From contig JAIXSE010000018.1 of assembly GCA_027484825.1 (NCBI GenBank), forward strand, positions 270,428 through 334,427: a stretch of DNA of 64,000 bases, written 5' to 3'. A model generated the notes under the pieces. It worked only from the letters and a program-made list of their open reading frames with translations, was not told the origin of the DNA and ran no database searches. The translations under genes and the position numbers were made by a program. Positions 16,896 to 25,605 of this stretch are shown here, piece after piece (within the stretch, counting starts at the first letter, position 1; each line of letters starts with the position of its first letter). This DNA comes from Rubrivivax sp. (lineage in GTDB: Bacteria; Pseudomonadota; Gammaproteobacteria; Burkholderiales; Burkholderiaceae_C).

Positions 16896-18047
16896 ATGAA
16901 AGCCACCGAACGTCAACTCCGCTTCGTCACCCGCCAGGACCCGGACACCGGCGCCCGCGTCACCCGGCTGACGCCCACCGATGTCACCTGCCATCGCAAT
17001 TACTTCTACCAGAAGGCCTTCACCAACGACGGCCAGCGCCTGATCTTCGGGGCGGAGTTCGGTCCGGGCAGCAGCTGGAACTACCACCTGCTGGACCTCG
17101 AGAGCCAGGTGGCCACTCAGCTGACCGACCAGCCCGGTGAGAACACCTTCGGCGGCTTCCTCAGCCCGGACGACCGGCATCTCTACTTCGTGCGCGCCGA
17201 GCGGCAACTGATCCGGCTGTCGCTGTCCGACCTGAGCGAAGAGGTCGTCTACCGCGTGCCGGAAGGCTGGGTGGGTTATGGCACCTGGGTGGCCAATTCG
17301 TCCTGCACCCGCATGGTGGGCATCGAGATCGCCGCCAGCGACTGGTTCCCCTTGAGCGACTGGCAGAAGTTCCACCAGATGTTCCATGCGAAGCCGCGTT
17401 GCCGCCTCATCCGCATCGACCTGGCCACCGGTGAGCGGGACGTCATCCTGGAGAAGCAGGGCTGGCTGGGCCATCCACAATACCGCCCGTTTGATGATCA
17501 CACCGTCGCCTACTGCCATGAAGGCCCGCACGACCTGGTGGATGCGCGCATGTGGTTCATCAACGAGGACGGGACCAATATCCGCTGCGGCCGGCAGCAG
17601 GATCCGGGCGAAAGCTGCACCCATGAATTCTGGGTGCCGGATGGCTCGGCGATGATCTATGTGTCCTATCTGAAGGGCCAGCGGGACCGCTGGATCTGCT
17701 CGCTGGATCCGGTGACGCTGGAGTCCCGCCGCCTGACCCGCATGCCGCCTTGCTCGCATCTGATGAGCAACCACGACGGCAGTCTGCTGATCGGCGACGG
17801 CTGCGACTCGCCGGCCGATGTGGCGGACACCGGCAGCCATCAGATCAAGACCGACCCTTATCTGCATCTGTTCGATATGAAGGCCGGCACCGAGCGCAAG
17901 GTGGCGCGGCACGACAGCAGCTGGCGCGTCTACAAGGGCAACCGGCAGGTGACGCATCCGCATCCGTCCTTCACGCCGGACGAGCGGCAGGTGCTCTTCA
18001 GCGCCGATGCTGAAGGGGAACCGGCGCTGTATCTGGCGGATCTGTGA
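16896..18047 (+). CDS. ogl: Oligogalacturonate lyase (PL22)
   Basis: The 383-residue cytoplasmic protein lacks a signal peptide and reads throughout as oligogalacturonate lyase, a seven-bladed beta-propeller of family PL22. It cuts short oligogalacturonides into unsaturated monomers. Conserved pieces include SSWNYHLLDL, the metal and active-site His segments KFHQMFHAKPRCRL and TCHRNYFYQKAFTNDG, and CTHEFWVPDGSAMIYVSYL. It lies 27 bases after togB and its stop overlaps the start of the next gene, so it belongs to the same operon. Confidence 0.93.
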   Translation: MKATERQLRFVTRQDPDTGARVTRLTPTDVTCHRNYFYQKAFTNDGQRLIFGAEFGPGSSWNYHLLDLESQVATQLTDQPGENTFGGFLSPDDRHLYFVRAERQLIRLSLSDLSEEVVYRVPEGWVGYGTWVANSSCTRMVGIEIAASDWFPLSDWQKFHQMFHAKPRCRLIRIDLATGERDVILEKQGWLGHPQYRPFDDHTVAYCHEGPHDLVDARMWFINEDGTNIRCGRQQDPGESCTHEFWVPDGSAMIYVSYLKGQRDRWICSLDPVTLESRRLTRMPPCSHLMSNHDGSLLIGDGCDSPADVADTGSHQIKTDPYLHLFDMKAGTERKVARHDSSWRVYKGNRQVTHPHPSFTPDERQVLFSADAEGEPALYLADL

Positions 18048-20821
18048 TGAGGACGGGGGCGGGACGGCCTGCTGTGCGGAACCACGGGCATGCGGCAACT
18101 GGCGAGCAGCGCCGGCCTGCGGGCGGGTGTCGGCAGTTGCAGTGGGAAGGGGCATCGCAACGGCCCTGGCAACTGCGACGCCAAGTGCAACGGCACTGGC
18201 TGTTGGCGGCGATCGTGGCCGGATGCGGCGGGATGTTCGGTATGAACGTCGCTGCCGCTGCTGATGGAGAGCCCGCTCGCCAGGCCAGCGGCCAAGCGGC
18301 GTTGGCAGTGACCGTGGCGGCACCGCCGACCGCTGCGGCGTCCGTTCCCTGGGACGCGCCGCCGCCTGCCGGGGTGCCGGATCCCCGGGCGGCTGCTCGG
18401 CCCCAACTCACTGCGTCGCAGGCGGCGCAGCTCACGCTGGACCGCTATCTCGGGGACTGGAAGCCGGTCGATCTCGCTCCACCCGCAGAGCTTCGGCCTG
18501 ATTTCATCGTGGCTGCCGACGGCAGCGGCACCCATCGCACCGTGCAGGCCGCGCTGGATGCGGTGCCCGCTGCGGGCGGGGCGGAGCGCCGCATCAACAT
18601 CCTGGTGCGCCCGGGTGTGTATCGGGAGGCGGTGTGCGTACAGGGCAAGGCCCCGTTCCGCTTGTATGGCCTGGGTGAGGCCAAGGACGTGGTGATCGTG
18701 GCAGGCCGCTATGCCGGGCTGCCGCGCCCGATGCCGGCTGCGGCCACGGCCGAAGATCGACGCGAAGCCTCCGATCAGGTGCGACGTGTGGCGCTGCCCG
18801 ACGGCTGCCAGGTGCCGCTCGGCACCTGGGCACCGACATCGACCCCGACACCTGCGCCCACGCCTTCGCCGACACAGCCGGCAACAGCGTCCCCGACCCC
18901 AGCCGCGCAAGCCGCCCTTGGCGCCGCTGCCGCGACGACGCCCGCTACGCCCCCCGTCCCCACCTACGGCACGCCCGGCAGCGCCAGCGTCACCCTGTTG
19001 ACCGACGACGTCCAGCTCCAGCGCCTGACCATCGCCAATGACGCGATGGACGCCGTTCGTGGCGGCGAGGGCTACCCACCTGGCGCCGGCGAAAAGGGCG
19101 GCGCCCAGGCCGTTGCGCTGCTGACCCGCGGCGACCGGCTGCAACTGGAAGACGTCCGGCTGATCGGCCACCAGGACACCTTCGAGGCCGAACGCGTCCC
19201 TGGACGCCCGGGTCGTGTGCTCGTGCGCCGCAGCGAGATCCGCGGCGACGTCGACTTCATCTTCGGCGGCGCCACGCTGGTGATCGACAACAGCCTGATC
19301 GTCACCCGCGCCGGCCGTCGCCAGCCGGGCAATGGCGGCCATGTGATCGCCCCCAGCACGCCGCAGAACGAGGCCTTCGGCTTCCTGATCCAGCGCAGCC
19401 GCTGGCTGGCCGATCCCGGCGTGACGCCCGGCAGCATCAGCCTGGGCAGGGCCTGGGACCGAGGCGTCACGCCGGGCACCTGGCAGCCCGGCACCACCGT
19501 GCCCAACGGCCAGGCCCTGCTGCGAGACAACCTGCTGGGCCCGCATCTGACCGGATGGGCCGCGTCAACCTCCCGCCGCCCGTTCAGCACCGAAGGGCCT
19601 GCCGCCAACCGCATGGCGGAGCATCAGAACCAGGCACTGCCCCTGGCCGCCTTTGAGCGCCTGCCCGACGGCAACGGCTGGGCCAGCGTGGACGACGGCA
19701 CCCGCGGCGGGGCACAGGCCTCGCTGGCGTCCATCCGCTGGGTGCGCACCCGTGCGGAGCTGGATGCGGCTCTGGCGCTGGGGGACGTGCCCAAGATCAT
19801 TGCCGTGGCCGGCCGCATCGACCTGGCCTCGGACGCCGCGGGACGGCCTCTGGGCATCGACGCCTTCCGCGATCCGGACTTCGATCTGGACGCCTTCGCC
19901 AAGGCGTACGACCCCACCACCTGGGGCCGTCGCCCACCGGAAGGGCCGCTGGAAGACGCGCGCCGCCGCTCAGCCCGCAAGCAGGCCGCGCAGGTGATGG
20001 TGCGCATCCCGTCCCACACCACGGTCATCGGCATCACGCCGGACGCGGGCTTTGACAACGGCTCGCTGATGCTGGAGCGGGTGAAGCAGGTGATTCTGCG
20101 CAACCTGCGCTTCTCCGATGCCTACGACTATTTCCCGGCCTGGGACCCGCTGGACAACGGCCACGGCGAGTGGAATTCCGAATACGACACGGTGTCGCTG
20201 CGTGAGGCGGACCAGGTCTGGGTCGACCACTGCAGCTTCGATGACGGCCAGCGCCCGGACCGCAGTGAACCCACGGTGCTGGGCCGACCGCTGCAGCGTC
20301 ACGACGGTTTGCTGGACATCACGCGCCAATCCGATCGCGTCACCGTGTCCTGGAACGTCTTCCGCCAGCACGACAAGACCATGCTGATCGGCGGCAGCGA
20401 CAACCATCGCGACGACCGGGGCCGCCTGCGGGTCACCCTGCATCACAACCTCTGGGAAGCGGTGAAGGAACGGACTCCCCGCGTGCGCTACGGACAGGTG
20501 CATGTGGCCAACAACCTCTATGTGGTGCGGGCCGACCAGCCCGAGGGCTACACCTATTCCCTGGGCGTGGGCTTCGAGGCCCGCCTGCTGAGTGAAGCCA
20601 ACGCCTGGGAACTGCCGCCCACCGTGCCCGCGGGGCAGATCGTCCGGGTGCTCAAGGGCCATCGGTTCGAAGACCACGGCTCCTTCCTCAATGGCCAGCC
20701 GGTGGACCTGCCGACGCTGCAACCGGTGGGCTGGACCCCACCGTACGCGTGGCGCCCAGATCCCACGTCTGAAGTCGCCACCCGTGTTCGCCAGGGGGCG
20801 GGCGCGGGTCGGCTGTGGTGA
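18047..20821 (+). CDS. Fused pectin methylesterase (CE8) and pectate lyase (PL1)
   Basis: This 924-residue secreted enzyme joins two pectinases. Residues about 150-500 form a CE8 methylesterase with QAVAL, GHQDT (374-378), catalytic DVDFIFG (401-407) and LGRAW (466-470). It contains a Thr/Pro/Ala-rich insertion at about 262-312. Residues about 555-920 form a PL1 pectate lyase with WVDH (725-728), the HDKTMLIG motif and the catalytic Arg stretch RTPRVRYGQ. The first in-frame ATG overlaps the ogl stop (TGATG), but this leaves about 50 residues before the hydrophobic signal sequence. A GTG at 18185 would give a normal signal peptide (MQRHWLLAAIVAGCGG...). The fusion lets one protein demethylate homogalacturonan and then cut it. 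Confidence 0.92.
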   Translation: MRTGAGRPAVRNHGHAATGEQRRPAGGCRQLQWEGASQRPWQLRRQVQRHWLLAAIVAGCGGMFGMNVAAAADGEPARQASGQAALAVTVAAPPTAAASVPWDAPPPAGVPDPRAAARPQLTASQAAQLTLDRYLGDWKPVDLAPPAELRPDFIVAADGSGTHRTVQAALDAVPAAGGAERRINILVRPGVYREAVCVQGKAPFRLYGLGEAKDVVIVAGRYAGLPRPMPAAATAEDRREASDQVRRVALPDGCQVPLGTWAPTSTPTPAPTPSPTQPATASPTPAAQAALGAAAATTPATPPVPTYGTPGSASVTLLTDDVQLQRLTIANDAMDAVRGGEGYPPGAGEKGGAQAVALLTRGDRLQLEDVRLIGHQDTFEAERVPGRPGRVLVRRSEIRGDVDFIFGGATLVIDNSLIVTRAGRRQPGNGGHVIAPSTPQNEAFGFLIQRSRWLADPGVTPGSISLGRAWDRGVTPGTWQPGTTVPNGQALLRDNLLGPHLTGWAASTSRRPFSTEGPAANRMAEHQNQALPLAAFERLPDGNGWASVDDGTRGGAQASLASIRWVRTRAELDAALALGDVPKIIAVAGRIDLASDAAGRPLGIDAFRDPDFDLDAFAKAYDPTTWGRRPPEGPLEDARRRSARKQAAQVMVRIPSHTTVIGITPDAGFDNGSLMLERVKQVILRNLRFSDAYDYFPAWDPLDNGHGEWNSEYDTVSLREADQVWVDHCSFDDGQRPDRSEPTVLGRPLQRHDGLLDITRQSDRVTVSWNVFRQHDKTMLIGGSDNHRDDRGRLRVTLHHNLWEAVKERTPRVRYGQVHVANNLYVVRADQPEGYTYSLGVGFEARLLSEANAWELPPTVPAGQIVRVLKGHRFEDHGSFLNGQPVDLPTLQPVGWTPPYAWRPDPTSEVATRVRQGAGAGRLW

Positions 20822-20849
20822 AATCTCCTCTTTGACCAGACACACGCGC

Positions 20850-21659
20850 ATGGATGACGAACTGAACGATGGCAAGCAGCAGCCCGAGTCGGTGGCCGCC
20901 GTACTCAAGGTGTTTGCCATCCTGCAAGCCTTGTCCGAGCGCAGCGACACGGGCATCTCGGAACTGTCGGTGCGCCTGGCCATGCCCAAGGCCACGGTCT
21001 ACCGCTTCCTGCAGACGATGAAGACCCTGGGCTATGTGCGCCAGGAGTCGGACAGCGAACGTTATGGCCTGTCGATGAAGGCCTTCGAGCTAGGCGCCAA
21101 GGCGCTGCAGTATCCGGACCTGGTCGACCTGGCCAAGCACCACATGCAGATGCTGGCCGATGCCACCGGCGAGACGGTTCACCTAGGCACGCTGATCGAC
21201 AGCGAAATCATCTACGTGCACAAGGTCGACTCGCGGCACATGCTGGGCATGTATTCGCGGGTGGGGCGCCGGGCGCCGCTGCATTGCACCGCCATCGGCA
21301 AGGTGCTGATGGCCTGGGAACATCCCGACCGTCGTCAGCGCATTCTGGCGGGTGCCGAGTTCAAGCGCTTCCGGGACAAGACCATCACCGATCTCAAGGA
21401 CTTCCAGGTGGAACTGGACCGGGTGAAGGCGCAGGGCTTCGGCGAAGACCGCGAGGAATTCGACGACCACATCCGCTGCCTGGGCGTGCCGATTTTCGAC
21501 CGCCTTGGTCAGCCGATCGCAGGCATGAGCGTGAGCTTTCCGACCTTCCGCTATGACGAGGTGAAGGCGCCGGAAGTGGTGCAGATGCTGCAGGACGCCA
21601 GCCGGGACATTTCCGCGCGGCTGGGCTGCGTCAGCTTCCCGCTGGACGCGAAGAACTGA
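20850..21659 (+). CDS. kdgR: IclR-family repressor of pectin catabolism
   Basis: The 269-residue regulator has an N-terminal winged helix (AVLKVFAILQALSE, MPKATVYRFLQTMKTLGYV) and the IclR effector domain (HCTAIGKVLMAW, FDDHIRCLGVPIFD). The wording fits KdgR, which binds KDG and represses pectin genes. It starts 28 bases after the pectinase gene and ends the operon, so it probably controls its own synthesis. The GAAAC-N4-GTTTC palindromes at 10561-10595 are its most likely operators. Confidence 0.9.
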   Translation: MDDELNDGKQQPESVAAVLKVFAILQALSERSDTGISELSVRLAMPKATVYRFLQTMKTLGYVRQESDSERYGLSMKAFELGAKALQYPDLVDLAKHHMQMLADATGETVHLGTLIDSEIIYVHKVDSRHMLGMYSRVGRRAPLHCTAIGKVLMAWEHPDRRQRILAGAEFKRFRDKTITDLKDFQVELDRVKAQGFGEDREEFDDHIRCLGVPIFDRLGQPIAGMSVSFPTFRYDEVKAPEVVQMLQDASRDISARLGCVSFPLDAKN

Positions 21660-21663
21660 ACCC

Positions 21664-22065
21664 TCAGGCCGCCGGCGGCGTCGTTCCCACCGCCTTGAGG
21701 GCCGAGAGCGCGCGCGCATGGGCCTCGACCAGCTCGGGCGAGCCGTCGAAGTGGGTCAGATACCGGACCATGAAGGGCAGGGTGCTGTCCCGGTCCAGCG
21801 CCAGCAGCTCGCGGGCCCGCTGCGCCACTGGTAGCGGTGTCAGGTCGGCATCGCCCTTGCCGTCCAGCGCTTCATCCAGCATGACGATCAGGCGGCTGAG
21901 CGGATCCAGCCAACGCATGTCGTCGGAATAGGCCATGACCTGCAGAAAGTCGCCTGCGCCCAGCGGGCCGTTGCGCTTTTCGTAGTCGCGGCGTTCGAGC
22001 GCGACCAGGGTGCGGTGAAGATCGAGCAGGCTGGTGCGGAGATGGCGGCAGGTGTCGAAGGCCAT
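21664..22065 (-). CDS. Hypothetical helical protein, 133 residues
   Basis: This soluble, mostly helical protein of 133 residues ends only four bases from the convergent kdgR gene. It has no signal peptide, membrane segment or recognised motif; segments such as LRTSLLDLHRTLVALERRDYEK and DPLSRLIVMLDEALDG have the even amphipathic pattern of a real folded protein. The codon use agrees with its neighbours. The function is unknown and it is probably a single-gene unit. Confidence 0.6.
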   Translation of the reverse strand: MAFDTCRHLRTSLLDLHRTLVALERRDYEKRNGPLGAGDFLQVMAYSDDMRWLDPLSRLIVMLDEALDGKGDADLTPLPVAQRARELLALDRDSTLPFMVRYLTHFDGSPELVEAHARALSALKAVGTTPPAA

Positions 22066-22144
22066 GGGTTGGGACGTGCAGGCGAAGGAGGAGCCGCGTA
22101 GGGTAGCGCAGCATCGCCGGCTTGGACGGAATGTCAGGCTTGCA

Positions 22145-22162
22145 CTCTCCCATTTGGGAGAG
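22145..22162. terminator. Hairpin downstream of the LysR gene
   Basis: CTCTCCCA (22145-22152) and TGGGAGAG (22155-22162) form a perfect 8-bp inverted repeat, more realistically a 7-bp stem with an ATTT loop. It lies in the 182-base gap after the LysR gene on the minus strand and upstream of the 133-residue gene. No T-run follows. It may end the LysR transcript. Confidence 0.4.
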
Positions 22163-22217
22163 CGTGGGGCACCGCCGCCGCCGATTGCGAGTGCGGGTGC
22201 GAGTGCGCTGCGCTACC

Positions 22218-22238
22218 GGGATCGGGATCGGGATCGGG
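22218..22238. repeat. GGGATC hexamer repeat
   Basis: Three perfect GGGATC units followed by a partial GGG stand just beyond the LysR stop codon, next to a run of similar GAGTGC/GGTGC units at 22191-22208. This is a short low-complexity tract without an evident function. Confidence 0.6.
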
Positions 22239-22247
22239 CATCCTCGC

Positions 22248-23195
22248 TCAAAGCGGGGCCGGCTTCGCGTTGGCGCTGTCCTGGCGCATCAGCAGCCCCA
22301 CAAACGCCTGCAGCGCGGCCGTCGGCTGCTTGTCCCGGTGGACCACCAGATGACATTGCCGCAGCAGGCGGGGCAGGGTGGTCTGAAGTCGGCGCAGCCG
22401 CCCGGCGTCGAGCGCTTCCTGCACCGCCCAGGTGGAGAGGCAACCCACCCCGAGACCTTCCGCCGCAGCGTGCTTGATCGCCTCCGAACTGCCCAGTTCG
22501 ATGCAGCGTCGGTAGGCGTTCAGGTGAGGCAGCAAGGCCTGGTCGGTCGACTCCCGGGTGCCGGAGCCGGGTTCGCGCAGCAGCCAGACCTCTTCCCGCA
22601 GGTCCCGCACGGAGATCCGCTCCCCGGCCTCGCTGCGCCGGGCCAGGGGGCTGTCCGCAGCGGCAACCACCACCAGTTCATCCTTGAGCCACGGTGTCAC
22701 GGCCAGCGACGACTGATGGCTCGGACCTTCGATCAGGCCCACGTCCAGGTCGAAGGACGCCACCGCATCGCAGATGGCCGCTGTGTTGCCGATGACGACC
22801 CGCGAGCGCCAGGCAGTGGCGCTGCGCGGCGGTTGCGGGCGCAGGAAGCGCGCCAACAGGCCCGGCAGTACATAGTTGCCCAGCGTGGTGCTCGCACCGA
22901 TACGCAGGGACTGCACCTGGTCGCCCGCCTCCTGGGCCATCTGCTCGATGCCGGCGGCCGCGTCCAGCATGGCCAGCGCCCGGGGCAGCAGCGCGCGGCC
23001 GTTGTCGTTGAGCAGCAGCCGCTTGCCGGAGCGGTCGAACAGCCGCAGGGACAGCATGCGCTCCAGCTCATTCACCGCAGAGCTGGTAGCGGACTGGGAC
23101 AGGGCGATCGCCTCGCTGGCCGCCGTGGTGCTGCCGGTATTGGCCACCGCCACGAAGATCTGAAGCTGGCGTAGGGTGAGGCGAAGGACATCCAT
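22248..23195 (-). CDS. LysR-family regulator, YeiE-like
   Basis: The 315-residue protein has the LysR helix-turn-helix at the N-terminus (TLRQLQIFVAVANTGSTTAASEAI, LSQSATSSAVNELE) and a periplasmic-binding-like effector domain. It is divergent from a YeiH-type transporter gene, the classic yeiE-yeiH arrangement in proteobacteria, where the regulator responds to sulfite-type stress. The ATG at 23195 starts right at the conserved domain; a longer frame adds 31 residues of unlikely sequence. The 164-base divergent gap has an AT-rich island around 23205-23245, the probable operator and promoter. Confidence 0.85.
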   Translation of the reverse strand: MDVLRLTLRQLQIFVAVANTGSTTAASEAIALSQSATSSAVNELERMLSLRLFDRSGKRLLLNDNGRALLPRALAMLDAAAGIEQMAQEAGDQVQSLRIGASTTLGNYVLPGLLARFLRPQPPRSATAWRSRVVIGNTAAICDAVASFDLDVGLIEGPSHQSSLAVTPWLKDELVVVAAADSPLARRSEAGERISVRDLREEVWLLREPGSGTRESTDQALLPHLNAYRRCIELGSSEAIKHAAAEGLGVGCLSTWAVQEALDAGRLRRLQTTLPRLLRQCHLVVHRDKQPTAALQAFVGLLMRQDSANAKPAPL

Positions 23196-23359
23196 GAGGC
23201 GGCGGTCTTTATAACGATTCGGTAGATTGATATTACACAAACAACCTGTTGGACCGGCAAAGCGGCGATGCCTAGAGTGCGGGCTCAAGGGGGTTGCGGT
23301 CGCGACGCCCCATTGTTCCGGCGATCAACCTGCGGGTTGGCCGTACGCCCGTGCCTCAC

Positions 23360-24472
23360 ATGCCCTCCTCGTCGACTTTCGCCTCTCCCGTACTCCCTTT
23401 ATCCTGGCACCGACTGCGTCCACTGGCGCCGGGCCTGGCGCTGTGCCTCGCTCTGGCCACCCTGGCATGGCTGCTCGGTCAATGGCCATGGCTGCAGGCA
23501 CATGGATTCAGCGTGCTGACCCTGGCGATCGTGCTGGGCATGGTGGTGGGCTGGGGCTGTGCACGGTTTGCGAACCTGACGGAGCCGGGCGTCCAGTTCA
23601 GCCGGCAGACGCTGCTGCGGCTGGGCATCGTGCTCTACGGCCTGAAGCTGACGGTGCAGGACATCGGCCAGATGGGCGTTTCCGGTGTGCTGACCGACGC
23701 CCTGGTGCTCAGCTCCACCCTGGTGCTGGGCGCCTGGGTCGGGCGGCGGTGGCTGAAGCTGGACCGCGAACAAGCGCTGCTGATCGGCGCCGGCAGCGCC
23801 ATCTGCGGCGCCGCGGCGGTGATGGCCGCCGCGCCGGTCGTCAAGGCGCGCCAGGAGCAGATCGCACCGGCCATTGCCACGGTGGTGGTGTTTGGCACGC
23901 TGGCCATGTTCTTCTACCCGTGGCTGTATCACTGGAACCAGGCTTTGGGCTGGATCCCGGGCGGTGATCGCGGTTTCGGGCTCTACACCGGGGCCACGGT
24001 GCATGAGGTGGCGCAGGTCGTGGTCGCGGGACGCGGCATGAGCGCTGAAGCCGCGGATGCGGCCGTCATGGCCAAGATGGTCCGGGTGATGATGCTGGCG
24101 CCGTGCCTTCTGGGCTTGAGTATGTGGGTGGGGCGATGGGAGCGTCGCCAGGCCCCAGACAGCCGCGAGGCGGGCCCCAATGCGGACGCCAAGCGCCGCT
24201 GGGGCGCGGTGAGCATCCCCTGGTTTGCCTTTGCCTTCATCGGCATGGTGCTGCTGAACTCCTGGTGGACGCCTCCCGCCCGTCTGGCTGCCGAGCTGGC
24301 CGACCTGGACACCCTGCTGCTGGCCATGGCCATGGCTGCCCTGGGCCTGGGCACCCAGTTCAGCGCCGTGAAGCGCTCAGGCGCCGGGCCGCTGTGGCTG
24401 GCGCTGCTGCTCGCGGTCTGGCTGGTGGTGGGGGGCGGGTTGATTCAGCGGGCGGTCGCCCTCATCGGATAG
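23360..24472 (+). CDS. yeiH: YeiH-family putative sulfate/sulfite exporter
   Basis: The 370-residue inner-membrane protein has about ten hydrophobic segments and the UPF0324/YeiH wording: AIVLGMVVGWG, LLRLGIVLYGLKLTVQDI, LIGAGSAICGAAAVMAAAPVVKA, and TGATVHEVAQVVVAG. Members are annotated as putative sulfate exporters; transport of sulfur oxyanions is not proven for this protein. It is transcribed away from the LysR gene and probably controlled by it. The start at 23360 was preferred over an in-frame start 22 codons upstream. Confidence 0.88.
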   Translation: MPSSSTFASPVLPLSWHRLRPLAPGLALCLALATLAWLLGQWPWLQAHGFSVLTLAIVLGMVVGWGCARFANLTEPGVQFSRQTLLRLGIVLYGLKLTVQDIGQMGVSGVLTDALVLSSTLVLGAWVGRRWLKLDREQALLIGAGSAICGAAAVMAAAPVVKARQEQIAPAIATVVVFGTLAMFFYPWLYHWNQALGWIPGGDRGFGLYTGATVHEVAQVVVAGRGMSAEAADAAVMAKMVRVMMLAPCLLGLSMWVGRWERRQAPDSREAGPNADAKRRWGAVSIPWFAFAFIGMVLLNSWWTPPARLAAELADLDTLLLAMAMAALGLGTQFSAVKRSGAGPLWLALLLAVWLVVGGGLIQRAVALIG

Positions 24473-24510
24473 AGGGAGCTTCCCCGCGCTCCAAGACCGA
24501 AGCGTCACAC

Positions 24511-24545
24511 CCTGCGGGGCGTTCCTTGTTGATACACCCCGCAGG
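24511..24545. terminator. Hairpin between convergent genes
   Basis: CCTGCGGGG (24511-24519) pairs perfectly with CCCCGCAGG (24537-24545) around a 17-base loop. It lies between the yeiH stop (24472) and the stop of the convergent gene (24561), so it may terminate both. Confidence 0.55.
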
Positions 24546-24560
24546 TCGCCATGGGCTATT

Positions 24561-25481
24561 TCATCGGCGATCCAACAGGGCAGCATCGCGGCCCAGCACG
24601 CGGGTGATGGGCTGCAGGGTCTGGTTTTGCAGATAGCTGGTCCAGTCATCCAAGGTGTTGTTGAAAGCTGGGCTGATGTGCGGGTGGATCTGTTCTGCCG
24701 CTGCCTTCCTTGGGTCACCGACGGTGGATGACACGGCGGTGGATGGCGCAGCGGTGCCGGTCTCGCCCGATGCGGACCGGGCCTGTGCCCACCACAAGGT
24801 CAGCGCGGCGCCCGCACGCGTTTTGTCGACCTGCGCCGCACGGATGGCGAAGATCGCAGGCTCCGGTCCTTGCGGCGACAGGATGAAGGCGCCGCTCAGG
24901 GCGGAGGGGAAGTGGGACTTCGTGCCGCCCAGCCAGACCTCAAACAAGGGCAGATTGTCCCGTTGTGCGGGTTTGAGAATGTCGCGCGAATAGATCGGAT
25001 CTTCTTCCTGGGAGGCGGGGCCCTCATGACAGAACACCAGATAGAGCGGGTCCATGCGCTTGTACCGATTCATCAGGGCGTGTGCCCGGGCCAGTTGTGC
25101 CTCATCGATATCCGTCTGCCCGTATTTGCGAAACGGGGTCGGTCGGTCCGGGGTCATGATGACTTCGGTCCCGGGCAGCGTGCGCTCCATGGCCCACTGG
25201 ACGGCCACGGCCGCCTTGCGCGGCTCCGCGCCCTCCGGGACCGCCACACAGCCTTGCGTGGCGAGGGTGGACAGGAGTTGCAAGGCTCCGTGTTTGGTGG
25301 AGGAAGAGAGATGGCTGGCCTGCTCGATTTCGCGACCACAGGCCTGGATCGCCGCGCTGGACTGGCCGCCGGTCAAGGGCCCAGTGGTGACCGAGGTGAC
25401 CGCATCCGCCGTTGTGTCCCACGCCTGTGCAGGATCGTTCACGCTGGACGGACTGGTCGAGGGCAGGGAAGGGGAGAACAT
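24561..25481 (-). CDS. Unknown 306-residue protein with Ser/Thr/Pro-rich N-terminus
   Basis: I do not recognise this protein. The first 45 residues are rich in Ser, Thr and Pro (MFSPSLPSTSPSS...), without a hydrophobic signal peptide, a composition often seen in type III secreted effectors. The rest looks globular, with segments such as AVAVQWAMERTLPGTEVIMT, MDPLYLVFCHEGP and NLPLFEVWLGGTKSHFPSALSG. The start at 25481 was chosen because upstream codons give an improbable Trp/Cys-rich stretch that overlaps the next gene. No secretion gene is in the window, so an effector role is speculation from composition alone. Confidence 0.6.
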   Translation of the reverse strand: MFSPSLPSTSPSSVNDPAQAWDTTADAVTSVTTGPLTGGQSSAAIQACGREIEQASHLSSSTKHGALQLLSTLATQGCVAVPEGAEPRKAAVAVQWAMERTLPGTEVIMTPDRPTPFRKYGQTDIDEAQLARAHALMNRYKRMDPLYLVFCHEGPASQEEDPIYSRDILKPAQRDNLPLFEVWLGGTKSHFPSALSGAFILSPQGPEPAIFAIRAAQVDKTRAGAALTLWWAQARSASGETGTAAPSTAVSSTVGDPRKAAAEQIHPHISPAFNNTLDDWTSYLQNQTLQPITRVLGRDAALLDRR

Positions 25482-25605
25482 GGAGCAGGCGCGGGCAGGA
25501 AGGGCTGCGCGCAGGTTGTGTCGATGCGCGTCAGTGGCGCCGTCGCCGGTTTCGGTGCGCTGCAACCGATGCCATGTGCGGCGCTGCTGACGCCGCGCCA
25601 AACCC

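Noticed and set aside
13375..18323. Minus-strand open frames of 747 and 981 codons
   Set aside because: Both are antisense to the oligogalacturonide importer, Ogl and pectinase genes, and their protein composition (His, Gln, Gly, Arg) is typical of shadows.
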